From the NCBI RefSeq assembly GCF_918797505.1, contig NC_092801.1:33866487-33930486 (forward strand): a stretch of DNA of 64,000 nt, read 5' to 3'. Positions within the stretch are counted from its first letter, which is position 1. Each line of letters begins with the position of its first letter. Both the position numbers and the translations under genes were made by a program. Of this stretch, positions 10,866 to 21,582 are shown piece after piece. The notes below the pieces were generated by a model. It saw only the letters and a list, made by a program, of their open reading frames with translations. It was not told the DNA's origin and did no database searches. Source of the DNA: Bemisia tabaci (Eukaryota > Arthropoda > Insecta > Hemiptera > Aleyrodidae).

Positions 10866-11060
10866 TTAAAACACATACTCAATTTTTGGCGTGTTATGAG
10901 TACTTCGTGGTTTCCAACCGTGCCTACAAGTGAACCGGATTCACTACAGCGGAAATTTGACTTGGTCGACAAAGGCTTCTTGTTGACCCGTTTTTTAAAT
11001 AAATTGGTTTATCGCACGATGAAACTTTTTGATACGTTATTTACACTGTTGTTTCCTTGA
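10794..11060 (+). CDS. Uncertain 88-residue ORF, copy A
   Basis: An open frame from ATG 10794 (MYEYSRISASGFGLGLNLNY) to TGA 11058-11060. Copy B has an identical translation at 61577-61843, but the duplication is so recent that identity says little about selection. There is no signal peptide, domain or splice support. The first third lies within the tandem-repeated block, which argues for chance. Kept as a low-confidence call. Confidence 0.2.
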   Translation: MYEYSRISASGFGLGLNLNYHQPPLKHILNFWRVMSTSWFPTVPTSEPDSLQRKFDLVDKGFLLTRFLNKLVYRTMKLFDTLFTLLFP

Positions 11061-11119
11061 ACATAAAGAAGGTTGATGAACGTTTAGTTTCATACCCCAG
11101 GATCAATGTCAAATATAAA

Positions 11120-11975
11120 ATTTTTGGAGCCAAAAAAAGGTCCTTCAAAGGGGGAGTTCAGCGATGAATACGCCATCAACGTGGGTACGGTTTCACACCC
11201 TCAACTAAATAAATGGCTGTATAAAATGTTTGGAGCAAAAAAAAGGTCCTTCAAAGGGGAAGTTCAGCAATGAATACGTTATCAACGTGGGTACAGTTTC
11301 ACGCCCTCAAATAAAAGGCTGTGTAAAATATTTGGAGTAAAAAAAGGTCCTTCAAAGGGGGAGTTCAGCGATGAATACGCCATCAACGTGGGTACAGTTT
11401 CACACCCTCAAATAAGAGGCTGTATAAAATTTTTGGGGCAAAAAAAGATCCTTCGAAGGGGGAGTTCAGCAATGAATACGCCATCAACGTGGGTACAGTT
11501 TCACGCCCTCAAATAAAAGGCTGTGTAAAATTTTTGGAGTAAAAAAAGGTTCTTCAAAGGGGGAGTTCAGCGATGAATACGCCATCAACGTGGGTACAGT
11601 TTCACGCCCTCAAATAAAAGGCTGTGTAAAATTTTTGGAGTAAAAAAAGGTTCTTCAAAGGGGGAGTACAGCGATGAATACGCCATCAACGTGAATACAG
11701 TTTCACGCCCTCAAATAAAAGGCTGTGTAAAATTTTTGGAGTAAAAAAAGGTCCTTCAAAGGGGAAGTTCAGCAATGAATACGCCATCAACGTGGGTACA
11801 GTTTCACGCCCTCAAATAAGAGGCTGTATAAAATTTTTGGAGCAAAAAGAGGTCCTTCAAAGGGGAAGTTCAGCAATGAATACGTTATCAGCGTGGGTAC
11901 AATTTCATATCCTCAAATAAAAGGCTGTATAAAATGTTTGGAGAAAAATGAAGCCCTTTCAATGGAGGAGTTCAG
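11120..11975. repeat. Tandem array of about 101-bp units, eight to nine copies
   Basis: Each unit carries GGTCCTTCAAAGGGGGAGTT, GAATACGCCATCAACGTGGG and CACGCCCTCAAATAAAAGGC. The first spacings are 106, 101 and 101 bp. Units vary by point changes and by GTTATC versus GCCATC variants. The orthologous array in copy B (about 61900-62745) has a different order of variants, showing turnover after the duplication. No coding sequence. Confidence 0.9.
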
Positions 11976-11999
11976 CAATCAACAAGACGTTGACGTTTG

Positions 12000-13170
12000 A
12001 GTTTCATACCCAATCTGCGGACACTGATGGTGCTGCGTGTATTGTGGTCTGCGCTCAACGTCTGAAACTATTTCATTAACCCCGATCTTTCAGACGCGTC
12101 TTTCTGTGCGTGTGCGTAGACGGCTGTAACAACACTGCTCTTTCAGTAATAAAAAAACATAACGTTCTTAGATACAGTTCTTTTTCAAGACAAATGAGAG
12201 TAAAACACGTTCACCGGTTCCATTTCAGACGGGAACCTTCTACACTGAGTGATCGGTGCAAAATGACGACGAATGGTTCCTCCATTGAGGGGAGGAATTC
12301 AGCAATCAATATGCGACATCAACTTATGTTCTGTTTCACACCCTCAAATAACAGTCTGTACAGAATATTTGGAGCGAGATGAATCCCCCTCAGTTGAAGA
12401 ATTCGGCAATCAAAACGACATTCACGTGTTGATAGTTGCATACCCACGAATCTGCGGGCACTGGTGATGCTGCGTGTATTATGGTCTACGCTCAACGCCT
12501 GAAACTATTTCATTAACCCCGATCTTGCAGACGCGTCTTCCTGTGCGTGTGCGTCGACGGCTGTAAGAACACTGCTCTTTCAGTAATAAAAAAACATAAC
12601 GTTCTCAGATACAGTTCTTTTTCAAGACAAATGAGAGTAAAACACGTTCACTGGTTCCGTTTTAGACGGAAACCTTCTACAAGGAGTGATCGGTGCAAAA
12701 TGACGACGAATGGTTCCTCCATTGAGGGGAGGAATTCAGCAATCAATATGCGACATCAACGTATGTACTGTTTCACACCCTCAAATAACAGTCTGTACAG
12801 AATAATTGGAGCGAGATGAATCCCCCTCAGTTGGAGAATTCGGCAATCAATACGACATTCACGTGTTGATAGTTGCATACCCACGAATTTGCGGGCACTG
12901 ATGATGCTGCGTGTATTCCGGGATATGCTCCACGTCTGAAACTATTAATTTAACCCCAATCAATCAGACAAGTTTTTCTGTACGAGTGGGTCGACGGATG
13001 ATACAATGCAATCCAGTTTTCTTTTAAAAGATAAATGAGAGTAAAACACGTTCATTGGTTCAAATTCAGGCGGGAACCGTCTACACTGAGTGATTGGTGC
13101 AAAATGACGCCCCTTCAATGGAGGAGTTCGGCAGTCAAATTCATTGACGTATATATTGACAGTTCTGTAA
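12000..13170. repeat. Long tandem repeat, 437-bp period, three units
   Basis: The landmark CTGAAACTATTTCATTAACC recurs at 12062, 12499 and 12936 (third slightly diverged), exactly 437 bp apart. Units contain GACGCGTCTTTCTGTGCGTG, a TTCAGACGGGAACCTTCTAC-like block and a degraded 101-bp repeat, so this array grew out of the preceding one. Copy B has only two units (62848, 63285). Open frames of 90 codons in the units shift between units and are not credible genes. Confidence 0.85.
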
Positions 13171-14489
13171 GAGAAAGGTTTTCTCTCCGCAAGGGAAACG
13201 TTCGTATTGGGAGAGGAAACTTTCATCTCCAAAGAGGAATGTTTCGTTTCCATATAACCCTATCTCAGATGCATGATCTTCACAGGCAAGTGGTAAAGGG
13301 GTGGGTGCAAAATCGACAAAATTTCCCCCCTCATGGATGTTGACCAAATTTCAGTATGTCATTCCTCACTATGGGATACGCCTTTTCCCAAAATTTCACG
13401 GCCTGAAACGAATTTCTCTCCGCGTAGCAGCGTTGCCAAGTTGAAAACCGTCGAGTTCCATATCTTTTGAACGAAAAGAGATATTGAGATGCGGTTTGCG
13501 CTAAAATTCTCCAAAAATTGCGTTCTTTCGATATATGTACTCAATTTGATCGTTTAGGTAATTTAAGATTGCAATGATGCCATTTTTCACACTTTCTTAA
13601 GGGTCAATTTTTTTTCAACCCTAGTACATCATCAAATGCCGGATTCTCGATTCGAAAAAAAAACTGTTCATTGTATTATTCGTGCTTTTCCATTTCTTTT
13701 GATATATTATAGCTCCCAGGGAAACGATTAGTAACGGAGATATGAGCAATCTAAGTTTACGCTCCGCGCGCGCCGACCGGAATCCGGGCGCCGCTCGCCG
13801 CTCTGAGTCGTCTGCACACTCCCTTTCTTAAGCTTCACGAGGTCATTCCTATGTATTTTTTTGCGTACTTTCCATTTCTGGCCTTTGAAAAGGGCTCCGA
13901 TGAATTTTAAGGGGCCTCGCGGTCCATTGTTGCCATTTTTTGCTCGTATTTAGGGTTTTTTCCCTATTTTACTCACAATTCTACTGAAAAACTTAATTTA
14001 AACGGAAAACTGTGTGCGTTGAGGGAAAGAACGTAAAGAAGAAATAAAAATTCATGTAAAAATTTTTCCTTCGTTGCCAAATTTTCGAGAAAAATCGTAC
14101 TTAAGAGCCAAATATTTGAAAAATTGGATAAATCCCCACGCCATGGTTTATGAAAGTGGGGCATAGCTTTCATATTGACGTACTTACGTAACAGATCTTA
14201 CCTATCTATACAACATATTAAAAAAGCATAGTTGTATTTGGATTCCCACGATCTGAAAATTGTCCGGGATGTCACCTTTTGCGGTCTTTTCTTATGTGTA
14301 AGGTAGATCTTTTGAATGTTTTTCGACCTTTAGTCATCCTCCGTAGGGGTGTATCGTATGTATTTTTGCTGTAATTTTCATTTTTGAAAAGAACGTAAAA
14401 AAGTACATCATTAACGTTCGTAAGGACTTATTCTTATGTTGCCAAATTTTCAAGAAAAATCGTCCTAAAGTGCCAAAAATTGCATTAAT

Positions 14490-14550
14490 TATGACGAAGA
14501 TGTCTCTAGGAAAGTGAATTATGACGAAGATGTCTCTAGGAAAGTGAATT
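14490..14550. repeat. Short tandem duplication in the foldback loop
   Basis: AATTATGACGAAGATGTCTC plus TAGGAAAGTG occurs twice in succession inside the loop of the 3.3-kb foldback. Confidence 0.85.
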
Positions 14551-14679
14551 ATGACTTCGACTTAATTTTATAATTATAATTTTAACTATGACTTAATGCC
14601 ACGGGCCACTTCCCCAAGATGAGCGACAGAGAGGCTTCATGAGAAGAGAAGCCCACAATTGAGGAGCATTCCGGAAAAA

Positions 14680-14701
14680 GGGCACATACGCGTATGTGCC
14701 C
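14680..14701. repeat. Perfect 22-bp palindrome from GGGCACATA-ended element
   Basis: GGGCACATACG is followed directly by its complement CGTATGTGCCC, preceded by CCGGAAAAA and followed by TCTATCGG. It looks like a minimal remnant made of just the two termini of the element at 15276-15480, joined end to end. Confidence 0.75.
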
Positions 14702-15275
14702 TCTATCGGAGGTGACAGAAATGGATTCCTTGCATCCTAATGTACCAATGCCCCGAGTTTCAGCTTAATTGATCAATTTTTGGAGCTACGAGACCACGTT
14801 TTTTGAGGCTAAGAATAAGTCAGGGGTCACAGACGTATTTCATCTATTTGCTTCTGGGTACTTTCGCCGCGACGTTTAGGAGATAGTGCGCGGGCAGGCA
14901 GGGAGGTGATGGGTACTGATAAGGATCCCTCACTACAGATGCATCGCACTGATTCTGCTAATCTATGCAATAGCATCGGGTTGCAGGGATTGTAGGGATT
15001 CTCTACGCGTTGCACCAGTCACACGTGAATTTTTTTAATTATTAATGATTTATTTTTTATGGTCTCGTGTGAGATTGAATTTTTCGATTTTTTCGCGTGT
15101 TTCGCAGTCTTTTTCATTATTAATGATCGAAGATGATCCACCCGCGCGTTCTCAATCGAAATTATTATTTATTGGTCAATCGGAATTATTTACTCTTGTT
15201 TAGAAACTCGTTGAAGTCTCGAAAATTCAGCTTCAAAAGCCAAAACCTATGACCACTGGTCCATTTCCAGGAAAA

Positions 15276-15480
15276 GGGCACATAACGAACAATTTTAAAA
15301 AATTCTTCCCACAACACTGGAAGAAGTGTAAGTTTTACCAATGGCCATTATTCATTCTGGAGTGTATGAACGTTGATATGAGTGCCTCAGTTCCGATGTA
15401 TGTCATCATCAGTGGCCAGAAAGTAAGAATGAAAACTTCAAATGCGTTTTTCTCACAACACGTTTTTTCGGTATGTGCCC
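15276..15480. mobile_element. Nested 205-bp GGGCACATA miniature element (Spy-like site)
   Basis: GGGCACATAACG at the left and the complementary GGTATGTGCCC at the right, flanked by AAA before and TTT after. The pattern AAA|GGG...CCC|TTT is the same as for both large foldbacks in this window. It sits in the loop of the 3.3-kb element. The surrounding sequence reads CAGGAAAA ... TTTTTCCGG. It carries no gene of note. Confidence 0.6.
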
Positions 15481-16639
15481 TTTTTCCGGAAAAGCTCTTC
15501 AATTCTGCATGAAAGTCATTATTCATTTCCTAAAACCTTCTACGTTCTACGACATATGGTTACGATACACCCCTACGGAGGATGACTAAAGGTCGAAAAA
15601 CATTCAAAAGATCTACCTTACACATAAGAAAAGACCGCAAAAGGTGACATCCCGGACAATTTTCAGATCGTGGGAATCCAAATACAACTATGCTTTTTTA
15701 ATATGTTGTATAGATAGGTAAGATCTGTTACGTAAGTACGTCAATATGAAAGCTATGCCCCACTTTCATAAACCATGGCGTGGGGATTTATCCAATTTTT
15801 CAAATATTTGGCTCTTTAGTACGATTTTTCTCGAAAATTTGGCAACGAAGGAAAAATTTTTACATGAATTTTTATTTCTTCTTTACGTTCTTTCCCTCAA
15901 CGCACACAGTTTTCCGTTTAAATTAAGTTTTTCAGTAGAATTGTGAGTAAAATAGGGAAAAAAACCCTAAATACGAGCAAAAAATGGCAACAATGGACCG
16001 CGAGGCCCCTTAAAATTCATCGGAGCCCTTTTCAAAGGCCAGAAATGGAAAGTACGCAAAAAAATACATAGGAATGACCTCGTGAAGCTTAAGAAAGGGA
16101 GTGTGCAGACGACTCAGAGCGGCGAGCGGCGCCCGGATTCCGGTCGGCGCGCGCGGAGCGTAAACTTAGATTGCTCATATCTCCGTTACTAATCGTTTCC
16201 CTGGGAGCTATAATATATCAAAAGAAATGGAAAAGCACGAATAATACAATGAACAGTTTTTTTTTCGAATCGAGAATCCGGCATTTGATGATGTACTAGG
16301 GTTGAAAAAAAATTGACCCTTAAGAAAGTGTGAAAAATGGCATCATTGCAATCTTAAATTACCTAAACGATCAAATTGAGTACATATATCGAAAGAACGC
16401 AATTTTTGGAGAATTTTAGCGCAAACCGCATCTCAATATCTCTTTTCGTTCAAAAGATATGGAACTCGACGGTTTTCAACTTGGCAACGCTGCTACGCGG
16501 AGAGAAATTCGTTTCAGGCCGTGAAATTTTGGGAAAAGGCGTATCCCATAGTGAGGAATGACATACTGAAATTTGGTCAACATCCATGAGGGGGGAAATT
16601 TTGTCGATTTTGCACCCACCCCTTTGTTGACCGGGGCGT

Positions 16640-17060
16640 TCGAGACATACAACGATATCATTGACATATGTCAGGACGGCCTGTCCTGTAGTAAATTCCA
16701 TGCAATTTTTTGATTAACACATGAGTACACGTTAGATTTTCCGCAGCAAATCAAAAATGGGGAGGTGCATGCGAAACATGTTCCATACAACGATATCATT
16801 CGCAATTGTCAGGACGGCCTGTCCTGTAGTAAATTCCAGGCAATTTTTTGATTAACACATGAGTACACGTTAGATTTTCCGCAGCATCTAAAATGGGGAG
16901 GTGCATGCGAAACATGTTCCATACAACGATATCATTCGCATATGTCAGGACGGCCTGTCCTATAGTAAATTCCATGCAATTTTTTGTTTAATATGAGTAC
17001 ACGTTAGATTTTCCGCAGCAAATCTAAAATTGGGAGGTGCATGCGAAACATGTTCCGTTT
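16640..17060. repeat. Tandem array of about 137-bp units, three copies
   Basis: Units contain ACAACGATATCATT, CAGGACGGCCTGTCCT (palindromic) and TAGATTTTCCGCAGC. Unit starts near 16649, 16787 and 16923. Copy B has two (near 63659, 63798). The palindromic GGACGGCCTGTCC core could extrude a small hairpin. Confidence 0.85.
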
Positions 17061-17924
17061 TCGTCTGTTTCTCTTTAATACATTTTTCTACCGATCATTT
17101 TTTATAAATCTAATTAAATCCCTTTAGACGTTCGATGGAATCCCTTCGTGGCTTTTGTTTAGACGCGCGCGATCAACTAAAGCTGCGAGTTCTTCGAGGA
17201 CAGCACGTGTAAAAAAAATGCATATGGCAAGTTTTTCATCATTTTTCGTCGTCTGAAAGAAGTTCGCAAAAAAGATCCTGGGTGGAGCGCCACTGTCAAC
17301 CACAGTATTATGAAAACTCCCTGCAAGAATTTGTATCCGTCAATTGTAAAAACTGCTTCAATTGTACAGGCAAAAGATGGCGCCAGGCTAAAGATGAGCG
17401 AAAGTAACGATCGTTATAAGGCCATTGCGACGGCCGCCCGTCGTTCGATGAAAAAGGCCGTAAGCGTTTTGGCAATTGGAGTCGTACATTCCCTTCGCCA
17501 TAGAAGATTAAGTTCAGCGGCAGACGGGGAAGGACCCCCCCTTTGGCCTCTTTGGCCTTGGGGTTTAATTGTGTTGACAGGTCCTAACCCCTCCCGAACA
17601 CCTGTCACCCCCCGGTTCCCCCAAAAAGGCGGCGCCACTGGGGGAACTATTACTGGAACTTCCATTGAAGTAGTTCGCTGGAAGAAACTTTTATACCCGG
17701 AGTTCCTTCTAGGTACCAACCGCCAATATTTCATATAGAGAGGTGAAATGTAGAGATCTAAGTCCTCATAAAAATCCAATTCTCACAGATTTGAAGAAAA
17801 ATCATCATGCAGGGTATCTACTGAAACAGGCGGGACAAAGATCAGTACTTTTGCAGTACGTTCCCAAAAAATTCAGTACTTTTTTAGGACCTCCATTTGA
17901 CGAAATTCGAGAAATTTCAAAAAT
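17061..17924. other. No recognised gene
   Basis: Contains a 142-codon ORF (17310-17738) with low-complexity and proline/glycine-rich parts, open also on the other strand. It has no family motif or splice support, so I do not call it a gene. The duplicated segment fades out or leaves comparison range in the first part. Confidence 0.4.
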
Positions 17925-18298
17925 TTCCCTTAAAAAATTGGTACTAATTCCGGACTTGTTGACGCCATGTCATGTCAAACGCGATGAGAACGATGATTTT
18001 TCAGAAATTTGCATAACTAGTTGTGTGTGAATAATAACCTTTCTTTTGTTTAAATTGTTGTTTCTTTGTTTAAAAATTAAAAGTTTTTTGTTTTAATTTT
18101 CCTTGGAATTTTCTTCCCTGTCCGAACATACACCCATCATCCCTAGCCCTGATACAGCTGAGCGCGGGAGTTCGAGGTAGGGAGGATGTTGAGGATTACG
18201 TTCAGGGGATGGCGCACCGTTGTCCCGCTTTTCGCGGCGCCCTTCCACTCCGTGAAAATCGAATAGAAGCTCACATCAGTGTATGCTTCCCGTCAGAA
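17925..18298. repeat. Dispersed direct repeat, first copy
   Basis: 17925-18194 recurs at 18529-18796 (landmarks TGACGCCATGTCATG, GATGAGAACGATGATTTTTC, CCTGATACAGCTGAGCGCGG). 18199-18298 (CGTTCAGGGGATGGCGCACC onward) recurs at 19098-19199, where it runs into the second gap. Units are rearranged pieces of one longer repeat. Short open frames in them are not convincing. Confidence 0.8.
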
Positions 18299-18528
18299 CA
18301 CGAAGTTGGAACATTTTCATACATTGCGATTGGAGGTCTAGATTTTGGGGACAGTCAGGCTACGAAGAACTTGTTTGTACTTTTTCAGTACCTCCATTTG
18401 ACGAAATTCGAGAAATTTCAAAGATTTGAATTTCTCGCTCAAGTTGAGACAAACATGATAAAAAAATGAAAAAAATTCAGGGCCTTAGACGGAATTTCTG
18501 CCCTTTTCAATACTTCCGGACCCCCCCT

Positions 18529-19199
18529 TAAAAAATCGGTACTATTTTCGGACTTCTTGACGCCATGTCATGCCAAACGCGATGAGAACGATGATTTTTC
18601 AGAAATTTGCATGACTAGTTGTGTGTGAATAATAACCTTTCTTTTGTTTAAATTGTTGTTTCTTTGTTTAAAAATTAAAAGTTTTTTGTTTTAATTTTCC
18701 TTGGAATTTTCTTCCCTGTCCGAACATACACCCATCATCCCTGGCCCTGATACAGCTGAGCGCGGGAGTTCGAGGTAGGGAGGATGTTGAGGATTTTAAA
18801 AAAAAAAAAAAATAGAATATTTATTAGTTCCTGCATTTGTGAGAGCTTCCAGTATTATGTACCAGATTTTCATTATTATTTCGCTTTTTATTCGGAAGAG
18901 TATTAATTTATTCTCTTGCAGTGATGTTTCCAACATCCAATTTAATTTTTGATCTGTGTTCAATCTTCAATAAGAATGTTTTCTTTATTAGTTTTTCTCT
19001 TTTTTTTTTTACTTTTTCTGTCAATAGGTTTATGCTGATGAAAAACGAAAGGCTATTATTGTTTGTTGCCGCTATTATTTTTTAATCCAGAGTTATACGT
19101 TCAGGGGATGGCGCGCCGAAGTCCCGCTTTTCGCGGCCCCCTTCCACTCCGTGAAAATCGAGCAGAAGCTCACATCAGCGTAAGCTTCCCGTCAGTACA
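18529..19199. repeat. Dispersed direct repeat, second copy, split
   Basis: Second copies of the two blocks seen at 17925-18298, separated here by about 300 bp of AT-rich sequence with a run of A at about 18798. This suggests insertion or deletion between the blocks after duplication. The right block is cut by the N gap. Confidence 0.75.
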
Positions 19200-19699
19200 N
19201 NNNNNNNNNNNNNNNNNNNNNNNNNNNNNNNNNNNNNNNNNNNNNNNNNNNNNNNNNNNNNNNNNNNNNNNNNNNNNNNNNNNNNNNNNNNNNNNNNNNN
19301 NNNNNNNNNNNNNNNNNNNNNNNNNNNNNNNNNNNNNNNNNNNNNNNNNNNNNNNNNNNNNNNNNNNNNNNNNNNNNNNNNNNNNNNNNNNNNNNNNNNN
19401 NNNNNNNNNNNNNNNNNNNNNNNNNNNNNNNNNNNNNNNNNNNNNNNNNNNNNNNNNNNNNNNNNNNNNNNNNNNNNNNNNNNNNNNNNNNNNNNNNNNN
19501 NNNNNNNNNNNNNNNNNNNNNNNNNNNNNNNNNNNNNNNNNNNNNNNNNNNNNNNNNNNNNNNNNNNNNNNNNNNNNNNNNNNNNNNNNNNNNNNNNNNN
19601 NNNNNNNNNNNNNNNNNNNNNNNNNNNNNNNNNNNNNNNNNNNNNNNNNNNNNNNNNNNNNNNNNNNNNNNNNNNNNNNNNNNNNNNNNNNNNNNNNNN
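19200..19699. other. Assembly gap of 500 N
   Basis: A run of exactly 500 N, a scaffold gap placeholder. It interrupts the dispersed repeat on its left and probably the body of the non-LTR retrotransposon on its right. Confidence 0.99.
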
Positions 19700-19829
19700 C
19701 GGCGGCTGGACGATCCAAATGGAGGCCCGCGTGATGTTTCTCACGACCAAATCAATAGGGGTTACAGAAATGTCATGATTAAGTCCCGCTTAAGTTTGCA
19801 AATAGAAATAGGCACTACTTCACACTTAA

Positions 19830-20062
19830 TAGAGAAAAAGTAAACAACAGAGGCAGAAATGAGATGGACATAAGTATAACAAGAGATACCGAAAGGGATG
19901 ATTGCCAAAGGATACTAATTCAATTGCTCAAAGATCTACAATAAACTGCCGAAAAATATGAAAGAAATTAAAGAAAGCAGCATCTTCAAAGGAAGAGTTG
20001 ATACATTTGGAAAGAAAAATGTATCCTATTACATTGAAAAATATTTAGAGCAAGATAGATAA
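19830..20062 (+). pseudogene. 3' end of a non-LTR retrotransposon reverse-transcriptase ORF
   Basis: Translation gives REKVNNRGRNEMDISITR and then, after a frame shift, KIYNKLPKNMKEIKESSIFK, followed by a segment ending VSYYIEKYLEQDR before TAA at 20060-20062. The pattern 'lYNkLPk.iKe......FK..v......YY....YL' is the typical C-terminal tail of Jockey-like LINE reverse transcriptases. The tail is followed by an AT-rich 3' region containing AATAAA. The polymerase core would lie in the gap or is missing. The frame shift indicates decay. Confidence 0.7.
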
Positions 20063-20250
20063 TTATGTATATTGGATGTAAAAAATGTTTGACTTTGTAA
20101 TCTTTAGTTTTAACTCAAAAGAATCAATAAATTATTAGTATTGTTGATAATATTATCAAGTCGTTCGAACTTTTGTCAGCCGTTCTTCATGTGACCAAAG
20201 ATACACTGTTAAAAATTATTCTGGCCTGAGTGGCCTGAGTGAAATATTGT

Positions 20251-20420
20251 GGAGCTATCCTGCCTGGAGCATCGAGTGACAAAATTTTGCGGTGAGTTAG
20301 ATAGCTCGCTCTGGCATGGGAAGCTCCTTGTAGCATGCTACAAGGAGCTTCCCATGCCAGAGCGAGCTATCTAACTCACCGCAAAATTTTGTCACTCGAT
20401 GCTCCAGGCAGGATAGCTCC
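20251..20420. repeat. Perfect 170-bp palindrome without spacer
   Basis: Two 85-bp arms are exact complements around 20335/20336 (centre TAGCATGCTA). Left arm begins GGAGCTATCCTGCCTGG and right arm ends CCAGGCAGGATAGCTCC. Zero loop and no mismatches imply a very recent origin or an assembly/library inversion artefact. Confidence 0.9.
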
Positions 20421-21478
20421 AGGAAAGACAGCTATATGCTCGGGACAGATACTTTCCACTCAGATTTTTGATACTTAAGAAGAAACAGAGCTATAATTTT
20501 CTGCGCATCATCAACGCGCATTGGCCGTTACAATCTCATTCTGGAATTCACGACTGCGACGGCGTCAGTCTCCAGCCAGTGGCTTTTGCGTGAACAGTGA
20601 TTAGTTGCGACTCGTGAAGGTGTACAGCAAATTAAATATTGTTTGAAGGCTTTCCAGGATAATACCCCATGGATCCCATACCAAAGTGTTCGCTGAGTTC
20701 CTAACACGACGGAAAATAAAAATTCGTCCTAGTAGAATAGCCTACCTCCAGGAATTTTGAAAACGCCGGTAAGGGCAGCAGTTTTATGAAACTAGGTTTA
20801 AGAGGAAAAATACATATTTCGTACCATTATACTGCAAAATTGTATCTCTTTCTCTTTTATCGCTTCATTCCTTATCGCTTGTTGATTTGCATGTGCATGG
20901 TAGTTTATTTAGATTATTCCCTATTTAAAACCATCATGTTGCTCCCATTAATGTATTATTTGCTTTTAGTTGTACTTCCTTGTCAAGTATCTGTAGTTTC
21001 CTTGGTGAAGGTTCGTTATGCGTCTGGAGATGGCACTGTATGCCGAAAAACCTCAGGTGTATTGAATAAAATTTTGCAGTATAATTCTACGAAATTGTCA
21101 TTTATTCTTTTTAGCTCGTATGATACTTTTGGGCATCAAAGCCTGATTATACGGGTATGGCGTGGCGTCCAGTAAAGTTAGAATTCTGTTATCGTGTATA
21201 TTTGTTTTTTAAGCTTACACTGAATTTATGTTCACAAAATACTTAATATCTACAAAACTTTTCTTTGTCTAAAAGCGTTTTCGAAATTACTGGAGACAGC
21301 TGTTCAGCTATGACAAATATTGATTTTCCGTAGCGTGTTTGCAACTCAAAAAACACTTTGGCTCCGAATTTGTGGGATATTGGCCCGAAAGTTCCTCAAA
21401 CATGATTTGATTTGCAGTACAACTTCACATCTTTTCAAAAAAAAAAAGAACATACATTGCAGTTACAGGTGGAAGGGA

Positions 21479-21582
21479 AAGGCAGAAGAGGGAGGGAGGA
21501 GAGGGAGGGAGGAGAAGGAGGGGAGGAGAGGGAGGGGAGGAGAGGGAGGGGAGGAGAGGGAGGGGAGGAGAGGGGGGAACGG
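21479..21582 (+). repeat. Polypurine GGGAGGAGA microsatellite
   Basis: About 100 bases of almost pure G and A, in GGGAGGAGAGG-type units. Runs of three or four G at short spacing could form G-quadruplexes, and the mirror symmetry could form triplex DNA. Confidence 0.9.

Larger units (their letters stand above)
13298..16622. mobile_element. 3.3-kb foldback transposon inserted between AAA and TTT (Spy-like)
   Basis: Ends GGGGTGGGTGCAAAATCGAC and complement. Arms 13298-14358 and 15561-16622 (about 1.06 kb each) are nearly perfect inverted copies around a loop of about 1.2 kb. Flanks are AAA (13295-13297) and TTT (16623-16625). Copy B at 63631-63636 reads AAATTT within the same flanking sequence and lacks the element, so insertion added no target-site duplication. 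Precise insertion between AAA and TTT is the defining trait reported for Spy transposons. No transposase ORF is evident in arms or loop, so the element is non-autonomous, and its assignment to Spy rests on target site and GGG...CCC termini only. Confidence 0.8.
2318..17130 (+). repeat. Large segmental duplication, copy A
   Basis: Nearly all of this segment recurs in the same order and orientation from about 54232 to the window end, with offsets near 50.8 kb around the gene. Sampled stretches differ by only a few percent, for example about seven substitutions over the 519-base second exon. Copy A differs by extra insertions: a mariner-derived foldback at 2985-3991 and a 3.3-kb foldback at 13298-16622. 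It also has one more 162-bp repeat unit and one more 437-bp unit, and a small deletion at about 7270. The left edge is hidden by a gap. The right edge lies at or beyond 17130, where copy B leaves the window. Confidence 0.95.

Noticed and set aside
12110..12819. 90-codon ORFs recurring in the 437-bp array
   Set aside because: They recur because the DNA is tandemly repeated; the frames carry no motif and vary in length between units.
13359..13544. 61-codon ORF also found at 16376-16561, and 66-codon ORF pair at 13973/15746
   Set aside because: They are the same sequence in the two arms of the 3.3-kb foldback; repetition reflects the inverted arms, not gene conservation.
17310..17738. 142-codon ORF
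   Set aside because: Low complexity, open on both strands, no splice sites or family resemblance.
19063..19750. Long ORFs reading through the second N run
   Set aside because: Artefact of 500 N; only the dispersed repeat before and the LINE tail after are real sequence.
20786..21175. 129-codon hydrophobic ORF that could look like a membrane protein
   Set aside because: AT-rich frame inside a non-autonomous transposon; hydrophobicity follows from T-rich codons.
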